DNA of 44,675 bases from Verrucomicrobiales bacterium. GTDB lineage: Bacteria; Verrucomicrobiota; Verrucomicrobiia; Verrucomicrobiales; V1-33. Positions 18,148-27,200 of the stretch are shown here, piece after piece. Each line of letters starts with the position of its first letter. The stretch's first letter is position 1. Where the stretch lies: the NCBI GenBank assembly GCA_018003315.1, contig JAGNEJ010000032.1, positions 1-44,675 of the forward strand, written 5' to 3'. Under the pieces are notes generated by a model, which saw nothing but the letters and a program-made list of their open reading frames with translations, was not told the origin of the DNA and did no database searches. The position numbers were made by a program, and so were the translations under genes.

Positions 18148-18573
18148 TCAATGAGGAGGCAGGGGGTGTTGGCTTCGCGCGAAGTCGGCCATTTCCCGGC
18201 GCACTGCCTGCAAGCCGTTCTGGCGGGTTGGGGAAAGGTTTTTCCAGAGGCCGGCTGTCTCCAGCAGGGACGGTTCCACGGCCAGAATGTCCGCGGGTTC
18301 CGCGTCGTCGTAGATGCGGCAGAGCAGATGCACCAGTCCGGCGACCAGCGGCGAATCTGCGGCGCTGTGGAAACGGCAGCGGCCATTGGCAAAGCCGCGC
18401 TTGAGCCAGACTTGGGAAATGCAGCCGTGGACCCTGATTTCCGGCACGCGTTCCGATTCTGCCAGCGCCGGGGCGCGGGCGGCTTCGGTGACCAGGTAGG
18501 CGAGCCTTTCCTGCGGATCCGGGAGGACCAGCAGGTTTTCCAACAGGCCGCTCTGACGCTGGGAAACAGTCAT
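18148..18573 (-). CDS. sufE: SufE family cysteine-desulfurase partner
   Basis: Accepts sulfane sulfur from a SufS-type cysteine desulfurase for iron-sulfur cluster assembly. It has 141 residues, the usual SufE size. The acceptor Cys is C51 in VHGCISQVWL; further family features are LVAGLVHLLCRIYDD and the end block LSPTRQNGLQAVRR. The start is the ATG at 18573; a GTG two codons upstream (18579) is also possible. No sufS, sufB, sufC or sufD is in the window, so it works with genes elsewhere. It is divergent from lgt. Confidence 0.9.
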   Translation of the reverse strand: MTVSQRQSGLLENLLVLPDPQERLAYLVTEAARAPALAESERVPEIRVHGCISQVWLKRGFANGRCRFHSAADSPLVAGLVHLLCRIYDDAEPADILAVEPSLLETAGLWKNLSPTRQNGLQAVRREMADFARSQHPLPPH

Positions 18574-18649
18574 GATCACGGGAAAATTTTCCTTTCCGAT
18601 GGGCGCGGCAGGGCAACAGTGCGGGTCATTCCCTTTTCCCCTGATCCGC

Positions 18650-19600
18650 GTGATTGCCGCCTACCTCCACAGCCTCGACCCCGTCCTCGTCAAGTTCAAC
18701 GAATTCCTCAAAATTCACTGGTATGGGCTTGCCTATGTCATGGGCTTTGTCTGCGCCTATCTGCTCATGGTCCGGCTGGCGCGCCGCGGCATTGGGGAAT
18801 TAAAACCGCACGAAGTCGGCGATTTCATCACCTACACGGCCATTTTCGGCGTGCTGGTGGGCGGACGGCTCGGCTACATGCTGCTTTATAACCGGGAGGA
18901 ATTTTTCGCCAATCCGCTGTCCATCGTTTACCTGACTCGCGGCGGCATGGCGAGTCACGGAGGCATCCTCGGCATCTTTTTCTTCACGCTCTACTACGCG
19001 TGGCGGCATCAAAAGTCCTGGCCGGGTCTGGGGGACAATCTGGTGTGCGTCGCTCCGGTGGGAGTGTTTTTTGGCCGGATGGCCAACTTCATCAACGGCG
19101 AACTCTGGGGCCACCGGGTGCGGGCGGATTTCCCGCTGGCGGTGCAGTTCCCCACGGAATTGCGCGAGGATGCGGAACTGCTGGCGCAGGCACAGCAACT
19201 GATGCCAGGGATGCTGCGTGACGCCTCGCCGGATGCAATCATTGCCGCCGCGCGGAAGAATTCTGAAGTGGCGACCGCCCTGCGGGAAGTGCTGCCGGTG
19301 CGGCACCCTTCCCAGCTGTATGAAGCGGCGCTTGAAGGTGTGCTGTTGTTTGCCATTCTCTATCTGGTGCGCATCCGCTGGCCCAAGGCACCCCACGGTC
19401 TGCTCACGGGGCTCTTTTTCATTTTCTATGCCGTGTTCCGCATGTTCGTGGAGCATTACTTCCGCGTGGCCGACGGGATGATCGCCGGCATGAGCCGGGG
19501 ATTTTTCTATTCCACCTTCATGATCGGCATCGGGGCGGCCTTTCTGATTTATGCCGCCACCGCCGGCAGAAAACACCGGGGAACGCTGGCAGAGAATTGA
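18650..19600 (+). CDS. lgt: Prolipoprotein diacylglyceryl transferase
   Basis: Transfers diacylglycerol from phosphatidylglycerol to the lipobox Cys of prolipoproteins; inner membrane. About 316 residues from the GTG at 18650, chosen because the protein then starts just before the LHSLDPVLVKF segment as in other Lgt; ATG codons at 18572 and 18599 would add residues without family similarity, and the first collides with the sufE start. Hydrophobic segments cover most of the protein. Catalytic blocks are GGMASHGGILG, GRMANFINGELWG and RHPSQLYEA. The usual GRxGN has Ala in place of the second Gly, and the segment between NGELWG and RHPSQ is longer than in Escherichia coli. Confidence 0.9.
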   Translation: MIAAYLHSLDPVLVKFNEFLKIHWYGLAYVMGFVCAYLLMVRLARRGIGELKPHEVGDFITYTAIFGVLVGGRLGYMLLYNREEFFANPLSIVYLTRGGMASHGGILGIFFFTLYYAWRHQKSWPGLGDNLVCVAPVGVFFGRMANFINGELWGHRVRADFPLAVQFPTELREDAELLAQAQQLMPGMLRDASPDAIIAAARKNSEVATALREVLPVRHPSQLYEAALEGVLLFAILYLVRIRWPKAPHGLLTGLFFIFYAVFRMFVEHYFRVADGMIAGMSRGFFYSTFMIGIGAAFLIYAATAGRKHRGTLAEN

Positions 19601-19624
19601 AAGGGCGGCTATTGTCGCCGCATC

Positions 19625-20968
19625 ATGGACGATTTGTTCGACCATCAACCGTCCGCGGAGGATTGCGCCGCACGCCGCCGCGAGGCCGTGCCGCTGGCCG
19701 CACGGATGCGGCCCGAAACCCTGGAGCAATACGTCGGGCAGGAACACATTCTGGGTGAGGGAAAACTGCTGCGCCGCGCCATTGAGGCGGACCGGTTTTC
19801 CGCCTTCATCTTCTACGGTCCACCCGGAGTGGGGAAAACCAGCCTGGCCCAGGTGATCGCCCGGCGCACGGAATCCCGCTTTGTGAATCTGAGCGGCGTG
19901 GAAAGCAACGTGGCGGACATTCGCCGGGCAGCGGATGAAGCGGCGCAGCGGCTCCGGATCAACGGCGCGGTGACCACGCTGTTTGTGGACGAAATCCACC
20001 GGTTCAACAAGGCCCAGCAGGACGTGCTGCTGCCCTATATTGAACGCGGCACGGTGCGCTTCATCGGCGCCACCACCCACAATCCCTTCTTTTACATCAA
20101 CAGCCCGCTGGTGTCCCGGGCGCAGATTTTCCAGCTCGAACCCCTGACCAACGCTGACCTGGAAAAGCTCATCGGCATGGCGCTGCGGGATGCCGAACGG
20201 GGGCTGGGGAACCGCCCGGTGGAAATCGCGCAGGCGGCCATCGACCACCTGGCAGTGCGGTGCGACGGCGACGCCCGCAAATGCCTGAGCGCCCTGGAAC
20301 TCGGCGTCCTGACAACACCGCCTGATGCGGAAGGGATCATTCACTTCACCCTCTCGGTGGCGGAGGAAAGCATCCAGCAGAAGACCGTGGTCTATGACGG
20401 AAACGGGGACGCCCACTACGACACCATCAGCGCATTTATCAAATCCATGCGCGGCAGCGATCCGGACGCCACGCTCTACTGGCTGGCGAAAATGCTCCAC
20501 GCCGGGGAGGATTTTCGCTTCATCGCACGGCGCATTGTCATCTGCGCCAGCGAAGATGTCGGCCTGGCGGATTCCAATGCACTGCGCGTTGCCGTGGCGG
20601 CACAGCAGGCGGCGGAATTTGTCGGTCTGCCGGAGGCGCGCATTCCCCTGGCGCACGCTGCTGTCTATCTGGCCACCGCTCCGAAAAGCAACAGTGCCTA
20701 CGCCGGGCTCAATGCCGCCATGAAGGACGTCCGGGAAGGCCGCACGCTGGCAGTGCCCAAACACCTGCGCAGCACCGCCTACAAGGGAGCCGCCCAGTTC
20801 GGTCACGGCGAGGGATACCAATACGCCCACGACTACGACGAGAACTTCGTTCCCCAGGCCTATCTTCCGGAAGGCAGACGGTATTTCGAGCCGACCGGAA
20901 ATGGTCAGGAACTCAGGATCAGGGAACGGCTGGACCACTGGCGCAGGCAGTTCGAGGACCGCGGCTGA
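19625..20968 (+). CDS. rarA: Replication-associated recombination protein RarA (MgsA)
   Basis: AAA+ ATPase related to clamp loaders that acts at stalled replication forks. It has 447 residues. The N-terminal part has the family start LAARMRPETLEQYVGQEHIL, Walker A GPPGVGKTS, Walker B TLFVDEIHRFNKAQQD, sensor 1 FIGATTHNPFF and the arginine finger region PLVSRAQIF. The C-terminal tetramerisation domain shows MRGSDPDATLYWLAKML, RRIVICASEDVGLAD and the end block VPKHLRSTAYKGAA. It follows lgt by 24 bases and may share its transcript. Confidence 0.95.
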   Translation: MDDLFDHQPSAEDCAARRREAVPLAARMRPETLEQYVGQEHILGEGKLLRRAIEADRFSAFIFYGPPGVGKTSLAQVIARRTESRFVNLSGVESNVADIRRAADEAAQRLRINGAVTTLFVDEIHRFNKAQQDVLLPYIERGTVRFIGATTHNPFFYINSPLVSRAQIFQLEPLTNADLEKLIGMALRDAERGLGNRPVEIAQAAIDHLAVRCDGDARKCLSALELGVLTTPPDAEGIIHFTLSVAEESIQQKTVVYDGNGDAHYDTISAFIKSMRGSDPDATLYWLAKMLHAGEDFRFIARRIVICASEDVGLADSNALRVAVAAQQAAEFVGLPEARIPLAHAAVYLATAPKSNSAYAGLNAAMKDVREGRTLAVPKHLRSTAYKGAAQFGHGEGYQYAHDYDENFVPQAYLPEGRRYFEPTGNGQELRIRERLDHWRRQFEDRG

Positions 20969-20991
20969 ACCGTTCAGAAACCGCTTTACCA

Positions 20992-21014
20992 CCGCCGGGG
21001 GCGCGGCTTTTTTT
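20992..21014 (+). terminator. Weak intrinsic terminator after rarA
   Basis: A short GC stem (GCCG...CGGC, four base pairs, six-base loop) is followed at once by seven T. The T-run is good but the stem is short, so termination is likely to be partial. It lies between rarA and the E2 gene on the same strand. Confidence 0.4.
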
Positions 21015-21040
21015 GCCCCAACATTTGCTCAACGATTCCG

Positions 21041-22276
21041 ATGCCGAAAATTCCCATTACCATGCCCCAGCTCGGCGAGTCGATTGCCGAAGCCACCATT
21101 GTGCGCCTGGATGTGCCGCCCGGAGACACCGTGCATGCGGACCAGGAGGTCATGGAGGTGGAAACCCAAAAAGCGGTGATGAGCGTGACCACCCCGTATG
21201 CCGGCCAACTGGACGAGTGGGTCTGCGAAGTAGGGCAAAGCTATGCGGTAGGGGCGACGCTGGGCTTTCTGAAGATGACGGACGAGGAAGCGCAGCGCGC
21301 AGGGATCAACCTCACGGACGCCGCCCCAACCCCTGCCGAAGAATCCGGTTCCTCGGCTGAAATCGCCGCTGGTGCGCATTTCCGAACCGATGCGGCCAGC
21401 CAGATCGTGGACACCCGGAGAGTGGAACCCACCCTGCACGGACTGCCCGTGCCGGCGAATGCCACCGGGGCCGCCTATATTTCCCCGAGGATGCGGGCCC
21501 GGATGCAGGAACTGGGGCTCAATGCAGCAGACCTCGCTGCGGTCGCGGGAAGCGGAGCGGGCGGACGGGTCACCGTGGAGGATTTCGAAGCATTCCTGCG
21601 CAAACTGGAGGAACACCCCATGACTCCGGCCAGCCCCATGCGCATCGCCGTGGCCGATTCCATGCGGCGGAGCTGGACCCGTCCGCTGGCCACCGTGGGG
21701 TCGCCGGTGTGCATGGATGCCATTCTCGCACACCGAAAACAGCAGGCAGAACCCCGGCCCGGTCCGGCGCTTTATGCCATCCGGGCACTGGCCCTGGCAC
21801 TGGCAGAAAATACGGCAGTGGCCGGACGCCTCGTCGGGGAGCGCATCGTGCATCCGAACTCCATCGACATCGGTTTTGCCGTGGAAGTGGATGACGGCGT
21901 GCTGGTCCCGGTGCTCAAGAAGGTGGAGCAGCGTCCGATGAAGGAACTGGTGGTGATTTACAACAGCATCGTGCAACGCGTTCGGGAGCGGAAAATGCCC
22001 CCGGAAGCACTGGGGCTGGGCATCGCCACCGTTTCCAATTTCGGAACCTTCGGCATCGTCTGGGCCACTCCCATTCCACTGCCGGAGCAAAATCTCATTC
22101 TGGGCCTGGGAGCGGGACGCAAACAGCCCATCTGGGATAACGTCGTCGGCCAGTTCGTTCCCAGGGTGGAATCGGAACTCACCCTCAGTTTCGACCACCG
22201 GGTTCTTGACGGCGGCGCGGCGGGGCGGCTCATCAGCAGAGTCGCCGCCCTCCTCCAGGAACCGGAAAAACTCTAA
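21041..22276 (+). CDS. 2-oxoacid dehydrogenase E2 (dihydrolipoamide acyltransferase)
   Basis: Core acyltransferase of a pyruvate, 2-oxoglutarate or branched-chain dehydrogenase complex. It has 411 residues: one lipoyl domain (1-80) with the lipoylated Lys at 44 in VETQKAVMSV, an E3/E1-binding domain (ISPRMRARMQELGL to GGRVTVEDFEAF, about 148-187), and a catalytic domain ending in SFDHRVLDGG with H386 and D390. The core has the family segment VSNFGTFGI. The lipoyl site reads ETQKA rather than the common ETDKA. No E1 or E3 gene is nearby, so the substrate cannot be deduced. Confidence 0.9.
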   Translation: MPKIPITMPQLGESIAEATIVRLDVPPGDTVHADQEVMEVETQKAVMSVTTPYAGQLDEWVCEVGQSYAVGATLGFLKMTDEEAQRAGINLTDAAPTPAEESGSSAEIAAGAHFRTDAASQIVDTRRVEPTLHGLPVPANATGAAYISPRMRARMQELGLNAADLAAVAGSGAGGRVTVEDFEAFLRKLEEHPMTPASPMRIAVADSMRRSWTRPLATVGSPVCMDAILAHRKQQAEPRPGPALYAIRALALALAENTAVAGRLVGERIVHPNSIDIGFAVEVDDGVLVPVLKKVEQRPMKELVVIYNSIVQRVRERKMPPEALGLGIATVSNFGTFGIVWATPIPLPEQNLILGLGAGRKQPIWDNVVGQFVPRVESELTLSFDHRVLDGGAAGRLISRVAALLQEPEKL

Positions 22277-22357
22277 CTTCGGCAAATTTTGGTTTTCAGA
22301 CTCTCTGCTTGCGGCTACAACCATTTCCGGCATTCCCCACTCCCCCACCCTGCCCAA

Positions 22358-22981
22358 ATGTCGCAAGAATCCTCCGCATCCGAGATCGTCTGCCGCAGCA
22401 CCAAATGGTATTTGTGGCGGCGTGCCCTGCCGCTCGCGATCCTCCCGCTGGCGATGAGCGCCTGGTTTTTCTACGACTATAAAGTCGGCTACCCGAGGAA
22501 AATGGCGGACTACCAGGAATACACCGAATTTCAGCGGATCGGCGGCGATGAACAGGAGTGGTTGAAAAAGGGCAAAAGCAAAAAGCCGGATGAAATCACG
22601 CAGGAGAAAATCGACGGACAGCTTCATTGGAGCATCGGCGCAGGCGTGCTGGGCATTTGTGCGCTTGTCTATTACAGCCTGAGCGTGCCGAAAACGCTCA
22701 CGGCAGACGCCGTCTCCTTCACCACCCCCTGGGGCAGGCGGATTCCTTTTGAGTCCATCCACCGTCTCGACAAGCGCAAGTGGCGGCACAAAGGGCTGGC
22801 CTATGCGTTTTTCAAGGATGCTTCGGGTTCCGGCAAGGCGGTCCTGGATGACTTGAGGTTCAGTGGAGCGCAGCAAATCCTCGACCGCATCGAGGCGGCT
22901 TTTCACGGGGAAGTCATCGATCTGGAAGTGATCGGGGAGGCACCCATGACGGAAGCGGAAAATTCCGGTTCCGATTCCTGA
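22358..22981 (+). CDS. Membrane protein of unknown function
   Basis: Not recognised. It has 207 residues from the ATG at 22358; the frame upstream to 22289 lacks protein-like sequence. Two transmembrane helices are visible: ALPLAILPLAMSAWFFYDY (about 24-42) and SIGAGVLGICALVYYSLSV. They are separated by a charged loop (GGDEQEWLKKGKSKKPDEIT). The C-terminal 90 residues (LTADAVSFTTPWGRRIPFES onward) look like a small PH-like beta domain and end in an acidic tail. It follows the E2 gene by 81 bases, but a link in function is not shown. Confidence 0.65.
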   Translation: MSQESSASEIVCRSTKWYLWRRALPLAILPLAMSAWFFYDYKVGYPRKMADYQEYTEFQRIGGDEQEWLKKGKSKKPDEITQEKIDGQLHWSIGAGVLGICALVYYSLSVPKTLTADAVSFTTPWGRRIPFESIHRLDKRKWRHKGLAYAFFKDASGSGKAVLDDLRFSGAQQILDRIEAAFHGEVIDLEVIGEAPMTEAENSGSDS

Positions 22982-23111
22982 TCCTGGCCAGACATTTCCG
23001 CCCTGCGGCACCAGGGCGTTGCCAGCAGAAGGGCACCCAAGACCTGTGCAGATTTTCCGGTTCACAAGGAATCGGCACTCTGGCAGTCTCGCGGAAACAG
23101 CAACCATTCCG

Positions 23112-24221
23112 ATGAAACCAGCCGCACTTATCCTGGTCGCAACACTAACATCTTTCACCGCCCGTGGTGCCAGTGTCACCTTGTCCTCTGCGACCGCCAC
23201 CTTCGATCAGGGTGCGCCTTATGACATCGCCAAAACCATCAACGGCAGCGCTTCCGACGGTTTCGGCTGGGGCGTTTATAACGGACAGTTCTCAAACCAG
23301 ACAGCCGTTTTTTCCGCTGCCGCCCCAGCCAGCACCAGCACGGGCTTGATGATTACCATGCCGCAGTGGTTGGACAACGTGCACCACAGCAACCAATTCC
23401 GCGTGTCCTACACCACCGATGCCGTGCCCTCGCTGGGCGGAGCCTGGACGCAGATCAATCCCTACTCCGCCGTGGCGATGGGAGGCGGCCTGACCCTGCA
23501 GAATGCCGGGAGCAACCAGTTCCAGGTTTCCGGAGCCAGCAGCGACTCCACCTCCTATCGCCTGTTTGCACTGGGCAGTTTCAGCGGCATCACCGGATTC
23601 CGCCTGGAACTCACGCCCTACGACAATCCCTCAGATCCCTATGGCGCGGCCCTGGGCGGCCATGCCAACGGAAACCTGGTCCTGACAGAATTCCGGGTGG
23701 ATGCACTGGATGCCACGACCAATTTTGCCCTCTATGGCGGAGTCACCCCCAGCGGTGGTGTCTGGCCCGGAATGCCGGCGGTGCGAATCGTGGACGGCGA
23801 TGCCGCCACAGTGACCCACCCGAACACTGGATCTGCCACGCCATTTTCGTTCACCGTGGACATGGGGGGCTCCATCGCCCTGGACCAGGTGAACATCCTC
23901 AACCGTAACGATTGCTGTCCGGAGCGGCTTTCCAATTTCCGCGTCGCCGTGCTCGATGATTCCATGGTTCAAACCTGGAGTGGTGATTTTCATACGGATG
24001 GCAGCAATTCCGGCATGAGCGGAGTGGATTCCATCACCGCAGGCATGGGGAGCGGAACCTTCGCCGGGCGCTACATTCGCATCACCAATCTCGACGGTGC
24101 GTCCTACTCTCCTCAAATCGCGGAAGTCCAGGCCTTCGGAACCTTCGTTCCGGAGCCCGCCGGTCCGCTTCTTCTCGGAATTGCCGCGTCCGCTCTCATG
24201 CTGCACCGCCGGCGCCGCTGA
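23112..24221 (+). CDS. PEP-CTERM protein with discoidin-like domain
   Basis: Exported protein of 369 residues. It has a signal peptide (MKPAALILVATLTSFTARGA), a beta-rich module (about 22-205; FDQGAPYDIAKTING), a discoidin/F5-8C-like domain (about 220-345; NILNRNDCCPERLSNFRVAV and RYIRITNLDGASYSPQIAEV), and a C-terminal sorting signal VPEPAGPLLLGIAASALMLH followed by Arg residues. PEP-CTERM tails are recognised by exosortases, which cut and anchor or release the protein at the cell surface. The same two modules form the first 350 residues of the next gene. It ends 43 bases before that gene starts, and the two are likely co-transcribed. Confidence 0.8.
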   Translation: MKPAALILVATLTSFTARGASVTLSSATATFDQGAPYDIAKTINGSASDGFGWGVYNGQFSNQTAVFSAAAPASTSTGLMITMPQWLDNVHHSNQFRVSYTTDAVPSLGGAWTQINPYSAVAMGGGLTLQNAGSNQFQVSGASSDSTSYRLFALGSFSGITGFRLELTPYDNPSDPYGAALGGHANGNLVLTEFRVDALDATTNFALYGGVTPSGGVWPGMPAVRIVDGDAATVTHPNTGSATPFSFTVDMGGSIALDQVNILNRNDCCPERLSNFRVAVLDDSMVQTWSGDFHTDGSNSGMSGVDSITAGMGSGTFAGRYIRITNLDGASYSPQIAEVQAFGTFVPEPAGPLLLGIAASALMLHRRRR

Positions 24222-24264
24222 CCATGTGCCGCCTGACGCTTCTCCGCGTCCAGCCTCCTCCCCC

Positions 24265-27200
24265 ATGAAAACCCTCCTTCAACGGGTGCCTGCGCTCATG
24301 CTGGCCGCCGTCCCGTCGCTGCTGCATGGAGGACCACTCACGTTTTCCACGGCATCGGTCACTTTCCAACAGGGAACACCCTATCAAATTCAGAATACCC
24401 TGAACCCCAATACGGAGGGCTGGGGCGTGTACGGCGGATTGAACGCGGCGCAGACGGCCTGGTTCACACTTTCCGCGCCTGCAAATGGAACGCAGTTCCA
24501 GATCTCCATGCTGCAGAATCTGGGCTCCTCGCACTGGATTCAGGAATTCCGCCTGTCGGTGACAACCGATTCCGTGCCATCCGCCGGAGGAAACTGGACG
24601 GTGTGGAATCCCGCGGTGCGAATCTCGGCTGGAACGACGCTGGCAGTCGTCAACACCGACCACATCCGTTCGACCGGCAGCGCGCTCAATGCGGCTTACA
24701 CGCTGCGTGGGGATTTCCCGATGCAGGGCATCACCGGCGTGCGGCTGGAGTGTTTTCCTTACGACTATAACACCTCGGATGCCTTGGCCGCCTCGCTCGG
24801 GCGGTCCGCCAACGGCAATTTTGTGCTCAGCGAATTCAAGGCGGAAGCAGACCCGGAAATCAACGTGGCCCAAGGCAGACCGGCCACGGCATCTGCCGCC
24901 CTCTGGTCCGGCTTTCCCGCGACAAACATCGTCGATGGCAGCGCGGGAACCATCACCCACCCGCTGGCCTCCGCGGGCACCCTGGGGTTTTACTACGAGG
25001 TGGACCTTCAGGCGACCTACAGCATCAACCGCATCCTGGTGCGCAACCGCAACGACGGCTGCTGTCCGGAGCGGCTGTCCAACTATCAAATCCAGCTTTA
25101 CGGCGATGATGTTGACGGCCTGGGCGATTTGAACTGGAGCGCCACGATTCGCGGAGACGGCACCAATTCAGGAGTTGGAGGGGTGGATACGGTGACGGCG
25201 GCCGCCGACGCCACACCCGGCCATGTCTTTGCCGGAAGGTTCCTGCGTCTCATCAACCTGAGCAACGCCGCCTACAACCCCCAGGTGGCGGAAATCGAAG
25301 TTTATGGTTCGCAACTGCCCTCCATTCTGAATTTCACGGTTGATGACGACACCATTTCCTCCGGTGGCAGCGCGGTGCTGAGTTGGCAGACGTCAAATGC
25401 CAGTTCCGTCAGCATCTCACCCGTGGTCGGCACGGTGGCGGCGGGCGGCACCGTCACGGTGAGTCCGCCTGCGACCACGACCTACACCCTGACGGCGTCA
25501 AATGCCGCCGGAACCGTCACTGCGACACTCGCCGTCGGCGTGGATGTGGTGCTGCAACCGCCCGCCATCAACGAATTTCAGGCCAGCGGCAGCTCTCTGA
25601 CCGACGAGGACAACACGGAGCAGGACTGGCTGGAACTGAAGAATCCCAACCCCTACCGTCTCGATGTCGGCGGCTTCAAATTAACGGATGGTTCGCCGGT
25701 CCCATGGGTATTCGCTCCCGGAACGGTCATTCCCGCAAATGGATTCCTCGTCGTTTTTGCCTCCGGAAAAAACCGCCAGAATCCCTCAGGTCGTCCGCAC
25801 ACGGATTTTTCCCTTTCGAGCGGCGGAGAATATCTGGCGCTGCTGTCACCGGTGGGTGCAATCCTGCAGGAATTCGTCCCGGCTTATCCCCTGCAATTGT
25901 CAGGATTCAGCTACGGGCCTCCTTCCGGCGGTGGGCCGGCGGGTTTTTTGTCACCACCGACTCCGGGAGCCGTAAACGGCGCGGTCACTTATCTCGGCAA
26001 GGTTGCCGACACCCGGTTTTCCGTTGACCGGGGATTTTATTCCACCCCCATCGACGTGGCTGTCACCTGCGACACACCGGGTGCGGAAATCCGCTACACG
26101 CTGGACGGCACCAAACCCACGGCGTCCACGGGAACCGTTTACACGGCTCCAGTCCACATCACGACCACCGCAGTGCTCCGGGCCGCAGCATTCAAACCTG
26201 GCTGGGCACCTTCCAGCACCGACACCCACACTTATCTCTACATCGCCAGCGTGCTCCAGCAGGGAGCCGCACCGCCGGGATGGCCGACGACGTGGCTGGA
26301 CGGCGGCACGAGTTACGCCGCGGACTATCAAATGGATCCGGATGTGGTCAACAGTCCCACCTATGCCGCGGAAATGCCGCAGGCGATGCAAGGCATTCGC
26401 ACGCTCAGCATCGTCATTCCTCCGGCGGATTTTCTTGGATCAGCGAATGGAATTTACAACAACCCGCAGCAGCGCGGAGCGGCATGGGAGCGGGCGATTT
26501 CTGCGGAACTGCTGCTGCCGCCGGATGCCCAGCACCCGAATGGATCGACGGGGTTTCAGGAAAACTGCGGCCTGCGCGTCTGGGGCTACGGCTGGCGCGC
26601 CCACAGCGCATCGAAAAAGCATTCCTTCCGCCTCAAGTTCAAGGACATTTACGAGGGACCTGGCAAGCTGGAATACCCGCTGTTTCCCGGCTGGCCCGTG
26701 GAACGCTTCGACAACATTGTACTCAGATCCCAGGGGAGCCGCGGCTGGAATGACTTCCGAACTCCTGACATTTCACAAAGCCAGTACATCCACGACGCCT
26801 TCGCCCGGGACTCCGCCAGGGAGATGGGAAAAATCGACGGCCCTTCCACCCACGTCCACCTCTATGTGAACGGCCTCTACTGGGGCCTTTACAACGCAGT
26901 GCTGCGGCCGGACGCCAGCTTTGGAGAAGAGCATTTCGGCGGTACGGAAGCGGATTACGATGCGCTGAACGCACGGGTCGGAGCCCTGGAGGTCATCGAT
27001 GGCGACCGCGTGGCCTGGGATGCCGCGCTGGCCCTTGCCAATGCCGGACTGGATGACTCAGCCCGCTACGCCCAGTTCCAGACGCTTGTCGATGTGGACA
27101 ATCTGATCGACTACATTCTGTTTCAAATCTATTCCACGAACCACGACAGCCCCAGCAACCAGAACAATTTCCGGGCTCTGCGCAAACGGGAGGCGAACGG

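Noticed and set aside
18800-20992. 730-codon open frame on the minus strand across lgt and rarA
   Set aside because: Antisense to two well-supported genes; the translation has no recognisable domain and the composition is typical of shadow frames in GC-rich DNA.
21029-23200. 723-codon minus-strand frame opposite the E2 gene
   Set aside because: E2 is clear with lipoyl, binding and catalytic motifs; the other frame is a shadow.
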